From Cricetomys ansorgei (Eukaryota > Chordata > Mammalia > Rodentia > Nesomyidae), in contig JAMJFZ010000107.1 of the NCBI GenBank assembly GCA_026225945.1, positions 45,622,501-45,686,500 on the forward strand: a stretch of DNA of 64,000 bases, written 5' to 3'. Of this stretch, positions 1 through 10,609 are shown piece by piece (the first letter of the stretch is position 1; each line of letters opens with the position of its first letter). The position numbers and the translations under genes are program-made. The notes under the pieces were generated by a model, which ran no database searches, had not been told where the DNA came from, and saw only the letters and a program-made list of their open reading frames with translations.

Positions 1-2262
1 AATGAAGAAGATACTTATAGGACAATGCAAAATCTTTTCTTAACTCTCTCGAGAATGAATAGGCACAGCTCTGCACTGACCTCCCATTTCCAGGTTTTCT
101 GTCTCCACTGTTCATTTTTTTCTTAAGCAGCTATTCCTCAGGTTAGAGATGGGAATGAGGACTTGTGTGACTTCAGAAGCAGGAAGGGACATACCCTACA
201 GTTAAAAAAGAACAAACCAAGTAAAAATAAGCTTCAGCATTAACAAGTGACTAATGGCAGTCAAGAGCGAGACGTAGAGTTCTCACAGTATTCTGTGTTT
301 TAGCCTGATGTTCCCTAGTGCCTTATGGCACAGTCTGATGTTTCTGATGGGGGACTGTGAAATACAGAAATTGTTTCTTGATAACCATAAGAGTGTTAAT
401 AGTGTATTAGTGTTACAGTGAGTATTATCTAATATACATCTTAGGTATTCTCGTTACCTTAACTTGGGCATCCCTAAATTTGATTGAGAGGAGATTTTTG
501 AGATATGCCCTAGTACAGAGGAGGAGAAAATGTGTTCAGTAGTGTTCCACTGCTGCCCAGAAGTGCTCTGAAAGAGGAACTGGAATTCCATATAAGAAAG
601 GATTTTTCATCCAAAGTGGGTTTTAAAATAAGGCTCCTTCCAGGCCCCTCACCCTTACTCAAAATTTACAAGTAGTGCCATTAACAAAGAATACAAAAGA
701 GAGACTAGTGTCCCTGCAGACTAGAAAGTTCAGATGAGAAAAAGCAGGGGCTATAATACTGTTTTCAGGGGTAGTAGCGCATTGGAGGGAAATACCACAG
801 CCCATAGAAATCACTGGTACTATAAATATGAAAATACCAAGCTTGGAATAACATGTGAGCAAAAACTAAACTGTACAAGATTAGAGATTGTTCCACAGGG
901 GTAAGTATGGCAGGCAGGTGTTGAGGGAAGAAAGTAGCATGGAGCACACATAAACAGAAACCATGAAGAATTGACAGCATCTCCATCACTCATATTTTGG
1001 AGAAAAATTTGTATTACAGAGAGAATGTATATCTGAATATATGTATATATGAATATAATATGTCTTTGTATATATAATATGAATATATACATATATTTAA
1101 TGATGCTGCCAAACATGTATCATCTCCAGTAAAGATTAAGAAAGGTTCAATTTATTCTTTAGAAATCCTTTGTCAACATTGTTAACCTCCAGTTTCTGTT
1201 TGTTAAATACGATAGAGTATTGTATGAAACCTTACTCTATTCTCTTTTAAAAAATGCAACACACAAAAATCATTTGGTTTGGATGAAATGGATAGTAATT
1301 TTTTTTTTTAGGTTGAAAGTGATTTGCATTTAACACATGAGATCAAGCCCAAGACAAAAACAATATGTTTAAACCTACCTTACAATTGTCAGCACTAAAT
1401 TTAAAAACAACAGGCCCTCCAGAACAGGAATTTAAATTCCTTTACAATGCATTTATCTGTAGTATGCAATTCAGGAAAACAATTTAGATGCTGCATGTTC
1501 AAGATATCCTTATAAGAGAATACAATGAAAACTAAACATTCCAGACTCCTTTTTTTTGTGCCATGCTGATGAGCCAGTGATGCTAAAAGCCTTTGGCTGC
1601 AATGCAGAGAAATCAAATAAGCCAGTAACAAAGCCAGCGTGAGTACAGGGCAGAGCCCAGAGGCACCTGCCATCATGGGACTCCTGTTTGACTTGCAGAA
1701 AGATGAGGGGCTGAATGGAAAGACTCTGCTCCTTATGGTGGGATGTGGGACTGGGAATCACTTTCCCATAGCCCAACGAAAGCAGAAAGGAACATGCATT
1801 CCTTTAGCATTGGCTTCAGTGGAGTTTAATAAGCATCTCCCTGCCAGCTCCCATTTGGGAAGGAATCTGATTTTCTATTGTTTTTATGCTTGGAAACCTG
1901 TAAGTAGAAAATTTAAATTTAATGTGTGGAGTCTATAGTGCCCTCTGGTATCTAAGAGAAACAAATTCCAGTACTTCTTGGAAAAAATAATTTCTCTAAC
2001 AAGGCCTAAGAGTCAACTTACAGAGAAAGCAGGCAGCAACTATGAACTAATAAAAGTAGCTCATAAACATATAAGTTGTCATGGGCAATTGCCAACAGAA
2101 ACAAACCTGTCCCAAATTAGATGCTAGAATTACTGAACACAGATCTTATTAAAATGGGCATACTTGATATATTTAAATGAGTAAAAATGGACATGAAAAA
2201 TTTGAATAAGGATGAAGTAGTTAGCAACCAGGCTTGGAGAAAAATGTTACAAATATAAGGGC
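1..2262. other. Unassigned A+T-rich non-coding stretch
   Basis: I recognise no gene or named repeat here. There are short homopolymer runs (T at about 1299-1309 and 1551-1557) and an alternating A/T tract near 1026-1100. The open frames, up to 99 codons, overlap on both strands and show no domain, start context or splice-site pattern that I can support. Confidence 0.5.
1026..1100. repeat. A+T-rich alternating tract
   Basis: The run is built almost wholly of TATA, ATAT and GAATAT words and looks like a decayed TA-type simple repeat. No regulatory role is implied. Confidence 0.7.
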
Positions 2263-2265
2263 CAT

Positions 2266-2322
2266 CCTTGTGGGTGCTGGAGGCCAAACGCAGGTCCTTT
2301 ACAAGAGCAATATATAGTCTTA
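2266..2322 (-). mobile_element. B2/B3-type SINE fragment
   Basis: The words TGGGTGCTGG and CAGGTCCTTTACAAGAGCAA match the reverse complement of the B2/B3 body. The copy is short and is followed at once by a longer SINE in the same orientation. Either a SINE landed in an older SINE or these are two neighbouring insertions. Confidence 0.55.
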
Positions 2323-2338
2323 AAAAGAAATTAATTCA

Positions 2339-2553
2339 AATGTTTATGTGTGGGTCTTTTGTCTCCATGTATGATCTGGGTATCATGTCTGAATCCACTA
2401 TCCAAAGAAACCAGAAGGAGGTGTTGGATCCCCTGGAACTGGAATTACAGACACTTGTGAGCTTCCATATGGGTGCTAGGAGGAATCCCATCAGGGACCT
2501 CCGGAAGAGCAGCCAGTGCCTTTAACCACTGAGTGGTCTGTCCCTCCAGCCCC
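2339..2553 (-). mobile_element. B2/B3 SINE
   Basis: Read on the reverse strand it starts GGGGCTGGAGGGACAGACCA, the tRNA-derived head of rodent B2/B3. The CACTCAGTGGTTAAAGGC box-A region follows. The GGAACTGGAATTACAG and GTGGGTGCTAGGA-like words (plus strand) lie further along. It is diverged, so it is not a recent insertion. Confidence 0.85.
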
Positions 2554-2857
2554 AATACTAGGAATATAAATGATAAAGTAGAACAAAAACGAACAGAAAG
2601 GTTAAAACAGTAGGTTAGATACGGGAAACAATTAATACATTGAGTTATATCTCTGAAAAATAGTATCGAAGATAGGACCCACCGGTTTACCTTTAAGATG
2701 AAGCTTCTGTTTCCTTCCATTCTAAAAAAACCCACCGGACGGGACCTGGGGCAGGAGCTGCTTCTCTGTGTGCTACCTGTTCCCTCACCACTTTCCAGCT
2801 GTCCTAATCCTGCATTTTTGAAATTTCCTTTCTCTCTTGAGAATAGAACTTATTTAT

Positions 2858-2931
2858 CACCACCACCACCACCACCACCACCACCACCACCACCACCACC
2901 ACCACCACCACCACCACCACCACCACCACCA
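2858..2931. repeat. (CAC)n trinucleotide microsatellite
   Basis: About 24 nearly perfect CAC units. The tract encodes poly-Pro on the plus strand and poly-Val on the minus strand, which produces spurious open frames at 2698-3012 and 2804-2998. Confidence 0.97.
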
Positions 2932-2968
2932 TCTTGCTCTTTTGACCACCACCATCTTGCTCTTTTGA
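2923..2968. repeat. 23-bp tandem duplication at the edge of (CAC)n
   Basis: A 23-bp unit (the last CAC repeats plus ATCTTGCTCTTTTGA) occurs twice, at 2923-2945 and 2946-2968, without a mismatch. This looks like a recent slippage or unequal-exchange product anchored in the microsatellite. Confidence 0.9.
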
Positions 2969-2984
2969 AGCCGGGTGGCTGTAG

Positions 2985-3073
2985 ATGGCCTGGAACACAC
3001 TATTTAGACTAGGCTAGCCTTGAAATTGTAAGAATTCTCTTGTCGCAGGCACCAAAGTGCTAGGTTTACAGAT
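2985..3073 (-). mobile_element. Degenerate B1-like SINE fragment
   Basis: Words such as GACTAGGCTAGCCTTGAA and AAGTGCTAGGTTTACAG follow the order of a reverse-strand B1. The copy is heavily diverged and lacks its 5' end. Confidence 0.6.
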
Positions 3074-3395
3074 AGTTTTTTTTTTTTCTTATGCTATTTT
3101 CCCTAGCTTTGTCATGGGGAGGCAGCTTCTCCTTTACTATCTTACCCAGAAATCTTGACTGAACACAGTTTTAAAAAGAGAAAATGACAATTTTAGGCTA
3201 GCAAATTTAAAAATTTACACTAAACAGATTAAAATATATATCATGTAACTCATAAAATGATAAGAATAAGCAACTTGAATTGTCTTACAATCCTGGATCA
3301 ATAAAGGAACATGTTTCTGAAAAGAGAATATAAGAAAAATGCTTGTCTTATATGAAATCATATACAGACTAGAAAAAAGAAATGTCCCAGAACAA

Positions 3396-3521
3396 ACTAC
3401 ATAGCCCTGGCTGGCCTGGATCTACATATGTGTAGATCATATTATTCTTGAACTCACAAAGACTTACCTGCTTCTGCTTTCCAAGCACTGGGATTAAAGG
3501 AATCCACCATCACACCCAGCC
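3396..3521 (-). mobile_element. B1 SINE
   Basis: Reverse-strand B1 with GGCTGGCCTGGAT, TTGAACTCACAAAGACT and CACTGGGATTAAAGG, ending in CACACCCAGCC (the complement of the B1 5' end). A short extra segment near 3424-3452 interrupts the middle. Confidence 0.85.
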
Positions 3522-3639
3522 AGAACAAGTCCTTAATAACAAGGTCTAAGAAGTGTAATTTGACTCATGAGCATAGTGGAAATATTTTATTCTCAATATT
3601 AGCATAATCTCAGCATAATATAACAATCAATCTATCATA

Positions 3640-4340
3640 TTCATTCTGGGTTTATCTTAATAATATAGTGATGTTTTACTATTTTAAATTTGATTATGAA
3701 ATTAATCACATTAAAAATGTAAAGAAGAAAAACCTATGATCATCTCAATAGAAACTGTAAAGGCATTCATGAAAATTCGTCATTATTTTTGTTAAAATGC
3801 TTAGAGTATCAGTAGTAGGAGTTCTCTAGGTTGATATACCCTACCTATGTAAAACCTAAAGCCAACATTATCTTGAGTATGGAGAAGCTATAGCTATAGT
3901 AAGACAAGGCTTCCTGCTAGAATGGCTTCTAACTCATGTTGTAATGGAGTTCAAACCATCACAGGAATCAGAAGGAAAACTCATTAGTATTCATAAAAGG
4001 TGCAATTATCCATGTAGAAATCTCTACCATGGCCAAATACACACACAAAAAAAATCAGTGTCCCAGTTATTAGAAGGATTTATCAGCGTCCCAGTTATTA
4101 GAAGGATTCACTGATGACAGATTCTGGATATTAAAATAAAAAGTCTGCCTCTCTATATATTAGCAAGGAAGATTTTGGCAAACAAAATTTGAAAAATATA
4201 AATTTATAATGAGCAAACACATTTATGATTATATTTACCTCCCACCCACTCAGGAGATAAATCTAAAAGCTGTTAAGATCTCCATGGATGCAGTAAAAAG
4301 AGCCATCAAAAGAAAATTAGATTGTGAATAATATTCCATG
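3640..4340 (+). mobile_element. L1 ORF2 relic
   Basis: The order of words matches the mammalian L1 reverse-transcriptase region: ATGATCATCTCAATAGA, then AAAGCCAACATTATC, then AGACAAGGCTTCCTGC. All three frames are broken by stops and indels, so this is an old, dead, 5'- and 3'-truncated piece. A 27-bp duplication lies inside it. Confidence 0.75.
4054..4108. repeat. 27/28-bp tandem duplication
   Basis: The unit containing GTCCCAGTTATTAGAAGG occurs at 4054-4080 and 4081-4108. The copies differ by one substitution and one inserted T. It is a local duplication inside the L1 relic. Confidence 0.9.
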
Positions 4341-4440
4341 AATATTGTTGTGTGTGAAATATGTACACACAAAATTCTTCAAAGTCAGTTAGGTCTCACA
4401 TAGTTGCTAAACTTCTACTTTCTAATTTTTTTTGTTTGTT

Positions 4441-5215
4441 TGTTTTGGCACTTCTTTTACATCTTGATCAATACTTACTGTGGCCAATATATTTAACTTT
4501 GGTACTTCCGTGGGTTGGTAGTGGCATTTCATTATTGTGTTTGAAAGGACCACCAGTGCACCTCCTCGTGATGGGCGGGCCCTGACCTTGGCTGCTTGGG
4601 AATCCCCAGTAATCCCCAGCCCTGAAGCCAGCTGCTGGCCAATTAGAGCTTTCTGCTCATCTCTCACATGCCCCACTTTCCTGAGAACTCCTCACTTCCC
4701 TCCCAGATATGAGTCAATCCAATATACAGACTCTGACCAATCAAAAAGATCTCCTAGCCACCCCCTTTTTTGGTTTAAATGGCCTCTCATAGCCAGCTTT
4801 CTGAGCTGCCATGATTTTTTTTTTTTAATTGGTTAGCCCTGGCATGCTGGTATGCATTCCTTGGAAAATAAACTGCTTTAACTTTAAAATGGCCACATGT
4901 TTCTCTCAGTGTCTACTTGAGCTATTTCTCAGACCCAACATGTTAATTTTTATTTTTCTAGTGCCTAATGATTTTCAGAGATTTTCATGTATGTGTTGAC
5001 CATCCATATTTTCTTTGGGGAATATTCATCTAAATAGTCTGTTTTTTAAATTATTTTTTTAAACTTGTAGTTATTTTCATATTCTGTATGTAAGTGCTTT
5101 GATAACTGTTATTTGGAAATGTTTTCTAAGATTGTGGTTTCCATTTATTTTGTAGAATGGTTTCTTTGGATGAACAGTTTTTGTACACAAGATATTCTAA
5201 GATATCTTTTCAAAT
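4441..5215 (-). mobile_element. Old L1 3' ORF2 segment, interrupted by an LTR
   Basis: Both flanks of the LTR at 4542-4940 read as one reverse-strand L1. GGCATTTCATTATTGTG lies before it. GTGCCTAATGATTTTCAGAG, TTCATGTATGTGTTGACCAT and TCTTTGGGGAATATTCAT lie after it. It is heavily diverged. The L1 must predate the LTR that split it. Confidence 0.65.
4542..4940 (+). mobile_element. Solo LTR of an ERV1-like (gammaretroviral-type) element
   Basis: A 399-bp block opens with TGAAAGGACCACC, like gammaretroviral LTR starts, and closes with CCCAACA. Four-base duplications TGTT flank it exactly (4538-4541 and 4941-4944), as expected for class I ERVs. Inside are CCAAT-type words (GGCCAATTAG, GACCAATCAAAAA) and an AATAAA at 4867-4872. 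No internal region or second LTR is present, so it is a recombination-derived solo LTR. The exact family is unknown to me. Confidence 0.75.
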
Positions 5216-5283
5216 GTTCAACCTGTATATTTAAGAACACACGCATACACTTCGAATATACATTGGAATATCTTTAAAATTTT

Positions 5284-5466
5284 TTATTTAGGTGTGTATA
5301 TGTGCCCCTGCTGTATGCAGTGCCACAAGAGGCCAGAAGAGGGTGACAGTTTTCCCCAGAACTGGAGTTACAGGCATTGTGAGCTGCCCAGTGTGGGTGC
5401 TAGGAACTAAACTCCTCTGCAAGAGCAGTAAGTACTCTTAAATGCTGAGTCATCTCTCCCTCCCCA
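5284..5466 (-). mobile_element. B3-type SINE
   Basis: Reverse-strand copy with AGAGGCCAGAAGAGGGTG, AACTGGAGTTACAGGCATT and GTGGGTGCTAGGAAC. It ends at CATCTCTCCCTCCCC, the complement of the SINE head. Confidence 0.85.
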
Positions 5467-5534
5467 TGTTGAGATAACTCTAACAAATATTGCAAAGTCT
5501 ACACAGAAAACCTAGTACATCTCTCTCTCCAGCA

Positions 5535-5670
5535 TTGATGGTGGATATGGTCCTCAAGCTCCATCCTTACCTGAGGTGCTACTGGCAACTGATGACTACT
5601 GAGGTAGGCAGAGTCATATTTCTTTGCATGGCAATGGGCGTTGGTAGATTGTCAATGCCCTAGGAGACGA
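5535..5670 (+). mobile_element. L1 (Lx-type) 3'-UTR module
   Basis: The block CCTGAGGTGCTACTGGCAAC followed by a TGATGACTACTGAGG-type word and GGTAGATTGTCAATGCCC recurs at 13735-13830 and 58372-58470, where it lies within rodent L1 3' UTRs. It is a truncated copy. Confidence 0.6.
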
Positions 5671-5737
5671 CCCTATATCAGTTGTGGTTAACTACAAAAG
5701 ACAGTTAAAAATTCAAGTATGTAGAAGGGGTGCTACT

Positions 5738-5824
5738 GATGTCTCACCCCTTGCTGATGACAGTTGATGGCTGCTAAGGAAGGCATAATCACTTTTCTCG
5801 GGGTAGGGATGGCTATTAGTAGGC
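5738..5824 (+). mobile_element. L1 (Lx-type) 3'-UTR module, second copy
   Basis: A second short copy of the same 3'-UTR segment, including CAGTTGATGGCTGC, in the same orientation as the first. Its end meets an inverted copy, forming a perfect 14-bp stem with 5823-5836. Confidence 0.6.
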
Positions 5825-6105
5825 AGCCATCAACTGACAATAGCTCCTCACATAGGGGTGGCAATCTCATGTGTGTCTCTTTATCCACGATGCAATGTTT
5901 TACAGGTTTAAGCTTCTGTAGCTAACCACAGCTGCTATGAGTTCATGTGTGTTATAGCCATGTTGTGTCCAGAGGTCAGCATCTCACAGCACTTCTCCAC
6001 ATCCACCAGCTCTTAAATTCTTCCCGCTCCCTCTTCCTCAGTGTTTCCTGCAGTTTGGAGAGGGCAGCTCCACACACACTATTTCCAGTGACTAAAATCC
6101 ATGGA
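5823..6105 (-). mobile_element. Inverted L1 (Lx-type) 3'-UTR segment
   Basis: On the reverse strand this reads in L1 3'-UTR order: GAGGAAGAGGGAGCGGGAAG, then CATGAACTCATAGCAGCTGT, then GAGCTATTGTCAGTTGATGG. The same order is seen on the plus strand at 58190-58400. It lies head-on to the plus-strand modules just upstream. Confidence 0.65.
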
Positions 6106-6368
6106 AAGACCAAGACTAGGTTTCTGCATTGCAAATGGGTGTATTTTTGCCTTCCTTCACCTCTACTTTAGTATTTGTCTTTTGGGGTTGACTGTGCAAT
6201 TATATACTGCTTCCCTTTCTGCTTTCAGAATTATAGTGCTTCATTCTCAAAGAATTTTCTGTTTTAAAAAATGTACTTCTGTATTTTGAAGATGGGGAGA
6301 CAAAAACCTGTTTTATGCTTGGCACATCAATAGAGGGGTTAATATGGAATAAAATATATACATCAGGT

Positions 6369-6860
6369 TGTGGGACTACCCCAGAGATGAGGTGAGGTAG
6401 AAACACTTGGAACCCCGAAGGCCTTTGGCAGTTCCCTCACCACTGCTCTTGACAGACCACAAGCTATGCTGCCTGCTCTCATAGCAAGGAACCACCCCCT
6501 CAAAGATATGAGACCTGGCAGCATTGTTTATCTGGAGCTGTAGCGTTTCTCCCTATATAACTATATAAGGGCTCTCCTTTTGGTCCCCAGAAAATACCTA
6601 GGTCTAGGCTGCAACCCCCAACATGCAAATGGGGCTGTTGTACAGAGCTGTTCTAAACCAATGAGCTTCCCCTGACATCCCTGGATACCGAAACCCTTCC
6701 TCTTGCTGTATATGTAAACCTGTTCCTGCAATAAAATGAGTTAAGCCCTCTGCCCTGCTCCTGGAAATTCTGTGTTTCCACCTGCTCTTAAGTCCTCTGA
6801 TCTGGGACTAGCCTGGGTTGAGTAGACCCTTCCTGTGTTTTCCTTCCCAGAAGTTAAACT
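6369..6860 (+). mobile_element. Probable LTR (family unknown)
   Basis: The block is richer in G+C than its surroundings. It contains a TATA-like tract (CTATATAACTATATAAGG near 6554), a second one at GCTGTATATGTAAACC, and a poly(A) signal AATAAAATGAG near 6730. This is the arrangement of an LTR with U3, R and U5. I could not fix the borders by target duplications; TGTGGGACTACCCC at 6369 is a candidate start. Confidence 0.4.
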
Positions 6861-7048
6861 AGTGGCTGATAGCTTAGCCACCTGCTGGCGGAGGAAAGCA
6901 GGACAGGGGAAAACTTACATCAGACCAGCTTTTCTGCATTGTAGATTCTCTGAATTGTCATTTCTGAACTTAAATCTCAGGATTTCTCAGCAGCAATTGT
7001 CCCAATGTATATTTTGTTCTCTCTCCTTCCCTTGCTCCCTCCTTTTGT

Positions 7049-7050
<2 letters not shown>

Positions 7051-7086
<36 letters not shown>
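7051..7086. repeat. (TC)n microsatellite
   Basis: About 17 CT units with a single interruption near the end, preceded by a pyrimidine-rich lead-in from about 7018. Confidence 0.95.
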
Positions 7087-7102
7087 AGCTCAGAATCTCC
7101 TT

Positions 7103-7172
7103 GAATGCCTGCACTTTCCCTCAGTCTCATGAATGCTGGGACTACAGATGTGGGCCACCATGTCTACATTGA
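7103..7172 (-). mobile_element. B1-like SINE 5' fragment
   Basis: TCATGAATGCTGGGACTACAG and TGGGCCACCATG match the complement of a B1 5' half. The preceding CT tract may occupy the place of the SINE tail. Confidence 0.6.
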
Positions 7173-7336
7173 AAATTTAAAAAAATTTCATCATGATTCT
7201 TCACAGATCTTTCAGAAGAGGATTCAGAATTCAGATCCAACACTTCATGTTCTCTCTTCTGTCTTATTCTCAGCCTCTTTGCTCTTACATCACTATTGTT
7301 CAATGTCTGACATAAACAACCAAGGGAGGAGTGGTT

Positions 7337-7353
7337 TTTGTTGTTGTTGTTGT
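7337..7353. repeat. Short (GTT)n tract
   Basis: About five GTT units within TTTTTGTTGTTGTTGTTGTT. Confidence 0.8.
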
Positions 7354-7954
7354 TCATTCGTTAGTGGGTTCAAGTCCCACGCACTTGAGTAGAACATGGT
7401 GGTGACAGAAGTGTATGATGGAGATTCTTTACCTCACAGTGGTCAGACAGCAGGGAGACCTTAGAAACGAGAAAGAACAAGGCACAACCTTCAAAGACAT
7501 CTTTAGTGACCTTCTTATTTCAGCTAGGCCCCACCTGAATTTTCTACAGCCTCCTCAAATAGCAGCATCAGTTGGGAATCAATGATGGAACATATGAACC
7601 TGTAGGATGTTGCAGATTCAAATCGCAATGCCCATCCTTTACTCCTTTCGTCGTTAGGGAGGAAAGCACCTGGGAGTCATTATTCGTCTAATACAATTAA
7701 CTACAGATTTCCTTAAAGCTGGATTATGAAGAACCAATGCGGACAGCCCCAAAGATACATTATATAAAGTAAATTTTCTAAACAGAGAACATATAAAATA
7801 GAATCCTTTCATAAGAGAAAAAAATCAGAGTTGATCTAGCTATATGAATACCTTACAGACAGAACAGAATCTAGGTGAATTATATTAAGTTCTCCAATAT
7901 TTAAATGCTGTAGTTGATTGTAAATGTTAATATATGCTTTAAAATTTTCATTTG

Positions 7955-8143
7955 TGTGTTTGTGTGTGTGCCAGCTTGTCTGTATAGATGTACAATGCTC
8001 TCTGTGACCAGATATGGGCAGAGTATTTCTTAGAACTAAAGTTACAGGTGGTAGCGGACTGCCTGGTGTGGGTGCTGGGAACAAAATCAGGGTCCTCTAC
8101 TTTAACTGTTGCACCTTTAACTGTTGAGCCATTGCTCCAGTAC
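7955..8143 (-). mobile_element. B3-type SINE
   Basis: A reverse-strand copy with a TG-rich lead-in, AACTAAAGTTACAGGTGG, GTGTGGGTGCTGGGAAC and GGGTCCTCTAC. It ends GAGCCATTGCTCCAG. A 15-base word around TTTAACTGTTG is locally duplicated near 8100-8125. Confidence 0.85.
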
Positions 8144-8167
8144 TGATAATACATGTTTTGATTCATC

Positions 8168-8290
8168 ATCTAATTCTGTAGCTCAGGCTGGCTTATAACT
8201 AACTATATAGTTTAAGATGCTATTGAGCTTCTGGCAATCTTCCTGAATTATCACTTCAAGCAGGCTTAGAGCACTACAGATCACTTAAAA
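8168..8290 (-). mobile_element. Old B1/proto-B1 SINE
   Basis: CTGTAGCTCAGGCTGGCTTA followed by CTATATAGTTTAAGATGC and CTTCTGGCAATCTTCC follows an old reverse-strand B1-type monomer. It abuts the B3 copy just upstream. Confidence 0.55.
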
Positions 8291-9231
8291 ATGGTGATTT
8301 TTTTAAACAAAGAAATTGACTTTATAAAATGTCCCAAACAGTAGAGAATATATAGCTATCATAAAGAATTGAACATATTTGTATACAATAGAACAGAGAA
8401 GTCTATTTTCCACAACTGTGAAAATTTTGTTCACACGTATACAGGATATTTTTGAAAGCTTATTTTTGAAACCAGTAAGAGGATCTGTCTGTACATAAGA
8501 GAATTGGAAAGCTGAGATGCAGAAAAGGGAAATTCAATTTATATGCCTTTTGGAAGTTTTTAAATTCTGTGTACATGCATTGTCTATTTTAAAAGGAATA
8601 GCAATTTTTTTTTTAATTTTGAGAAAGAAAACAGAAATGGAAGCAGAGCCATTGAAGTGTGACTGTGAGAGTGCATTGCCTTTACGAATGTAGACCTTTA
8701 CTGTGTGAAATGATCTGTAGCTAACGAATAGAACAGGCCTGCTCTGGACTCAACACATACACTAAACAACTGCTAGCAGCCAAATCCTTTAGAGGCTATT
8801 CAAAAACCTCTTATTTAGTGTGAAAATATCTGCTCCACTATCTATTCTATATACTATGAATGGTTCTAGCCTAATGATTGTCTTGAAGAAGATTCAGGAT
8901 TCTAGAATAGTCGATACTTTGCAGTGGTCCCTGACTCTGGCTGTGTGTCAGGCTTTCCTATAATTTTTAAAAAAATAAAATGTAGTACTGTGTGGTCCCT
9001 CGATGGAATTAAGAATTGGAATTTCCTATGCTTGCATCCAAAAACCACTGGACTGCATTTTTAAAAAGCAGACAGCAGGCAATGAAAAGAGATTGGCTTG
9101 GTACCAGGAAAACTAAATCAAGACCACGAAACACCTATTCTAAAATTAGAGCTATTCTTTCAGCTAGAGGTGAAGAGTATGGTTTCTGAAGACTTTCCAT
9201 GAGGTTGATGCCAGAACACTTCTCTGAAATA
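8291..9231. other. Unassigned stretch
   Basis: I see no gene or repeat in this kilobase. It is A+T-rich with runs of T (8605-8614) and A (8971-8976). Confidence 0.45.
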
Positions 9232-9385
9232 ATAATTGCAGGTACCATTTACTGAATACCCACTTTATGTCATCCCAAACTAGCTGCTTTTGATCTGTAT
9301 ATTTCCATTCTCACAGTCTGCTTTACAGGTAAGCATCAGAAGCTGAGAAAAGTAAGATAACTGCCCAGAATCGAGAAAGAAGATT
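9232..9385 (-). mobile_element. MIR (mammal-wide SINE), old
   Basis: In order, ACCATTTACTGAATACCCAC, TTTACAGGTAAGCATCAGAA and GTAAGATAACTGCCCAG match reverse-strand MIR. The spacing is close to a near-full-length copy. Divergence is high, as expected for a pre-rodent element. Confidence 0.65.
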
Positions 9386-10015
9386 CCTGTCTTAATTACT
9401 CTATTCATCTGTTGCTAAGTTCAGGATTGATGTAGGCTCAGAGGCAATCGAGGCTGTTGGAAACCTCAGGGGAGTGAATTTGGAGAGACTACATCATTAG
9501 GGGACTTTCTGTGTACCTTGTCTATGGATGTTCTCAGCTAAGCGTTGGTCTGGGATTCTCTTCTCCACTGTTATTGTCTTAGACTCCAGGTTGTGATTGC
9601 TTGTGAACATTACCCTTCCTTTACCATCTATGGTTTAATAACAGAAAGATGAGGAACTATGATAGCAGAAAGCCTGTGATCGCCGTAAAGATATCTGAGG
9701 CACCGTGCACTAGTGTTCTCAGATTAGAAACAAACCGGGACTAGACAGCTGTGTGAAGCTGCTTTTTGTTAACACACCCATGAGAAAATTGAAAGTAGGA
9801 GAGGAGTATTTTGACTTCACAGTCTCAGACATCGCAGTCCAGAGTCAATTGGCTCCATTGCTTTGGGCCTAAAGAGGGGAGAAGATCATGTAGATGGGAT
9901 TTTGTAATACTAGAGGATACTCACCATTGGAAAGCAGGGTATATGGGTCAGGTTACAAGCTATACCTTCAAAGGAATTCCTCTAGTGATCCACTTTCTCT
10001 GGCTAAGTCTCATTT
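9386..10015. other. Unassigned stretch
   Basis: No gene or recognisable repeat. The open frames at 9811-10041 and 9894-10106 run on into the SINE downstream and are not credible coding sequence. Confidence 0.45.
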
Positions 10016-10218
10016 CTTTAACAACTATTTTATGTGTATGAGTGTTGACATATCTATATATGTACCACATGTGTGTCTTATACCCAAAGAGGCCAGAAGT
10101 TATTAGATCTCCTAGAACTAGAGTCATAGGTGGTTGTGTGCCACCATGTCAGTGCTGGGAACTGAACCCAGACCTTCTGCAAGAACAGGAAGTCTACTGG
10201 AGCCATCTCTCCTGCCTG
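10016..10218 (-). mobile_element. B3-type SINE
   Basis: A reverse-strand copy with AGAGGCCAGAAGTTATTAGA, GAACTAGAGTCATAGGTGG and GTGCTGGGAACTGAACCCAG. It ends at GGAGCCATCTCTCCTGCC. Confidence 0.9.
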
Positions 10219-10401
10219 AAGCCCTGCCTCTTAAGAACCCATTCAGCAAGGAAGCAACAATGGAATTTCATGGGTGACTTTAGTAACTTTATGAATCATC
10301 TCTCAGCACTACCAGGTGTTGACTCAGCCTTTGGGGGCATTTTATATCCAAACTATAGCATCAGCTTGAACAATTGAACTTTTGTCTACTTCTATTCAGA
10401 C

Positions 10402-10609
10402 CAGTGATTCTCAACCTTTCCAATGCTGTGATTCTCATGTTGTGGTGACCTCCAACCATAAAATTATTTTCATTGCCACTTCATAACTGTAATTTTCTAC
10501 TGTTAGGAATCATAATATGAATATCGATATGCAGATGGTCTTAGGCTACCTCTGTGAAAGGGTCATTTGACCCCTGAAGGGACTGCAACCCACAGGTTGA
10601 GAAACACTG
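10402..10609 (+). mobile_element. URR1-like hAT-Charlie non-autonomous DNA transposon
   Basis: Terminal inverted repeats CAGTGATTCTCAACC and GGTTGAGAAACACTG bound a 208-bp body containing AACCATAAAATTATTTTC and GTGAAAGGGTCATTTGACCC. This order is that of rodent URR1. The right flank reads GTCTAGAAT, fitting the TCTAGA-like preferred target of Charlie-type hATs. The left duplication is too worn to confirm. Confidence 0.88.

Noticed and set aside
2698..3012. 104-codon frame with a long poly-Pro run
   Set aside because: The run is the (CAC)n microsatellite. The rest overlaps a B1 fragment.
6550..6740. TATA-like elements as a host gene promoter
   Set aside because: They sit in an LTR-like block with a poly(A) signal and no downstream exon. 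An LTR is the simpler reading.
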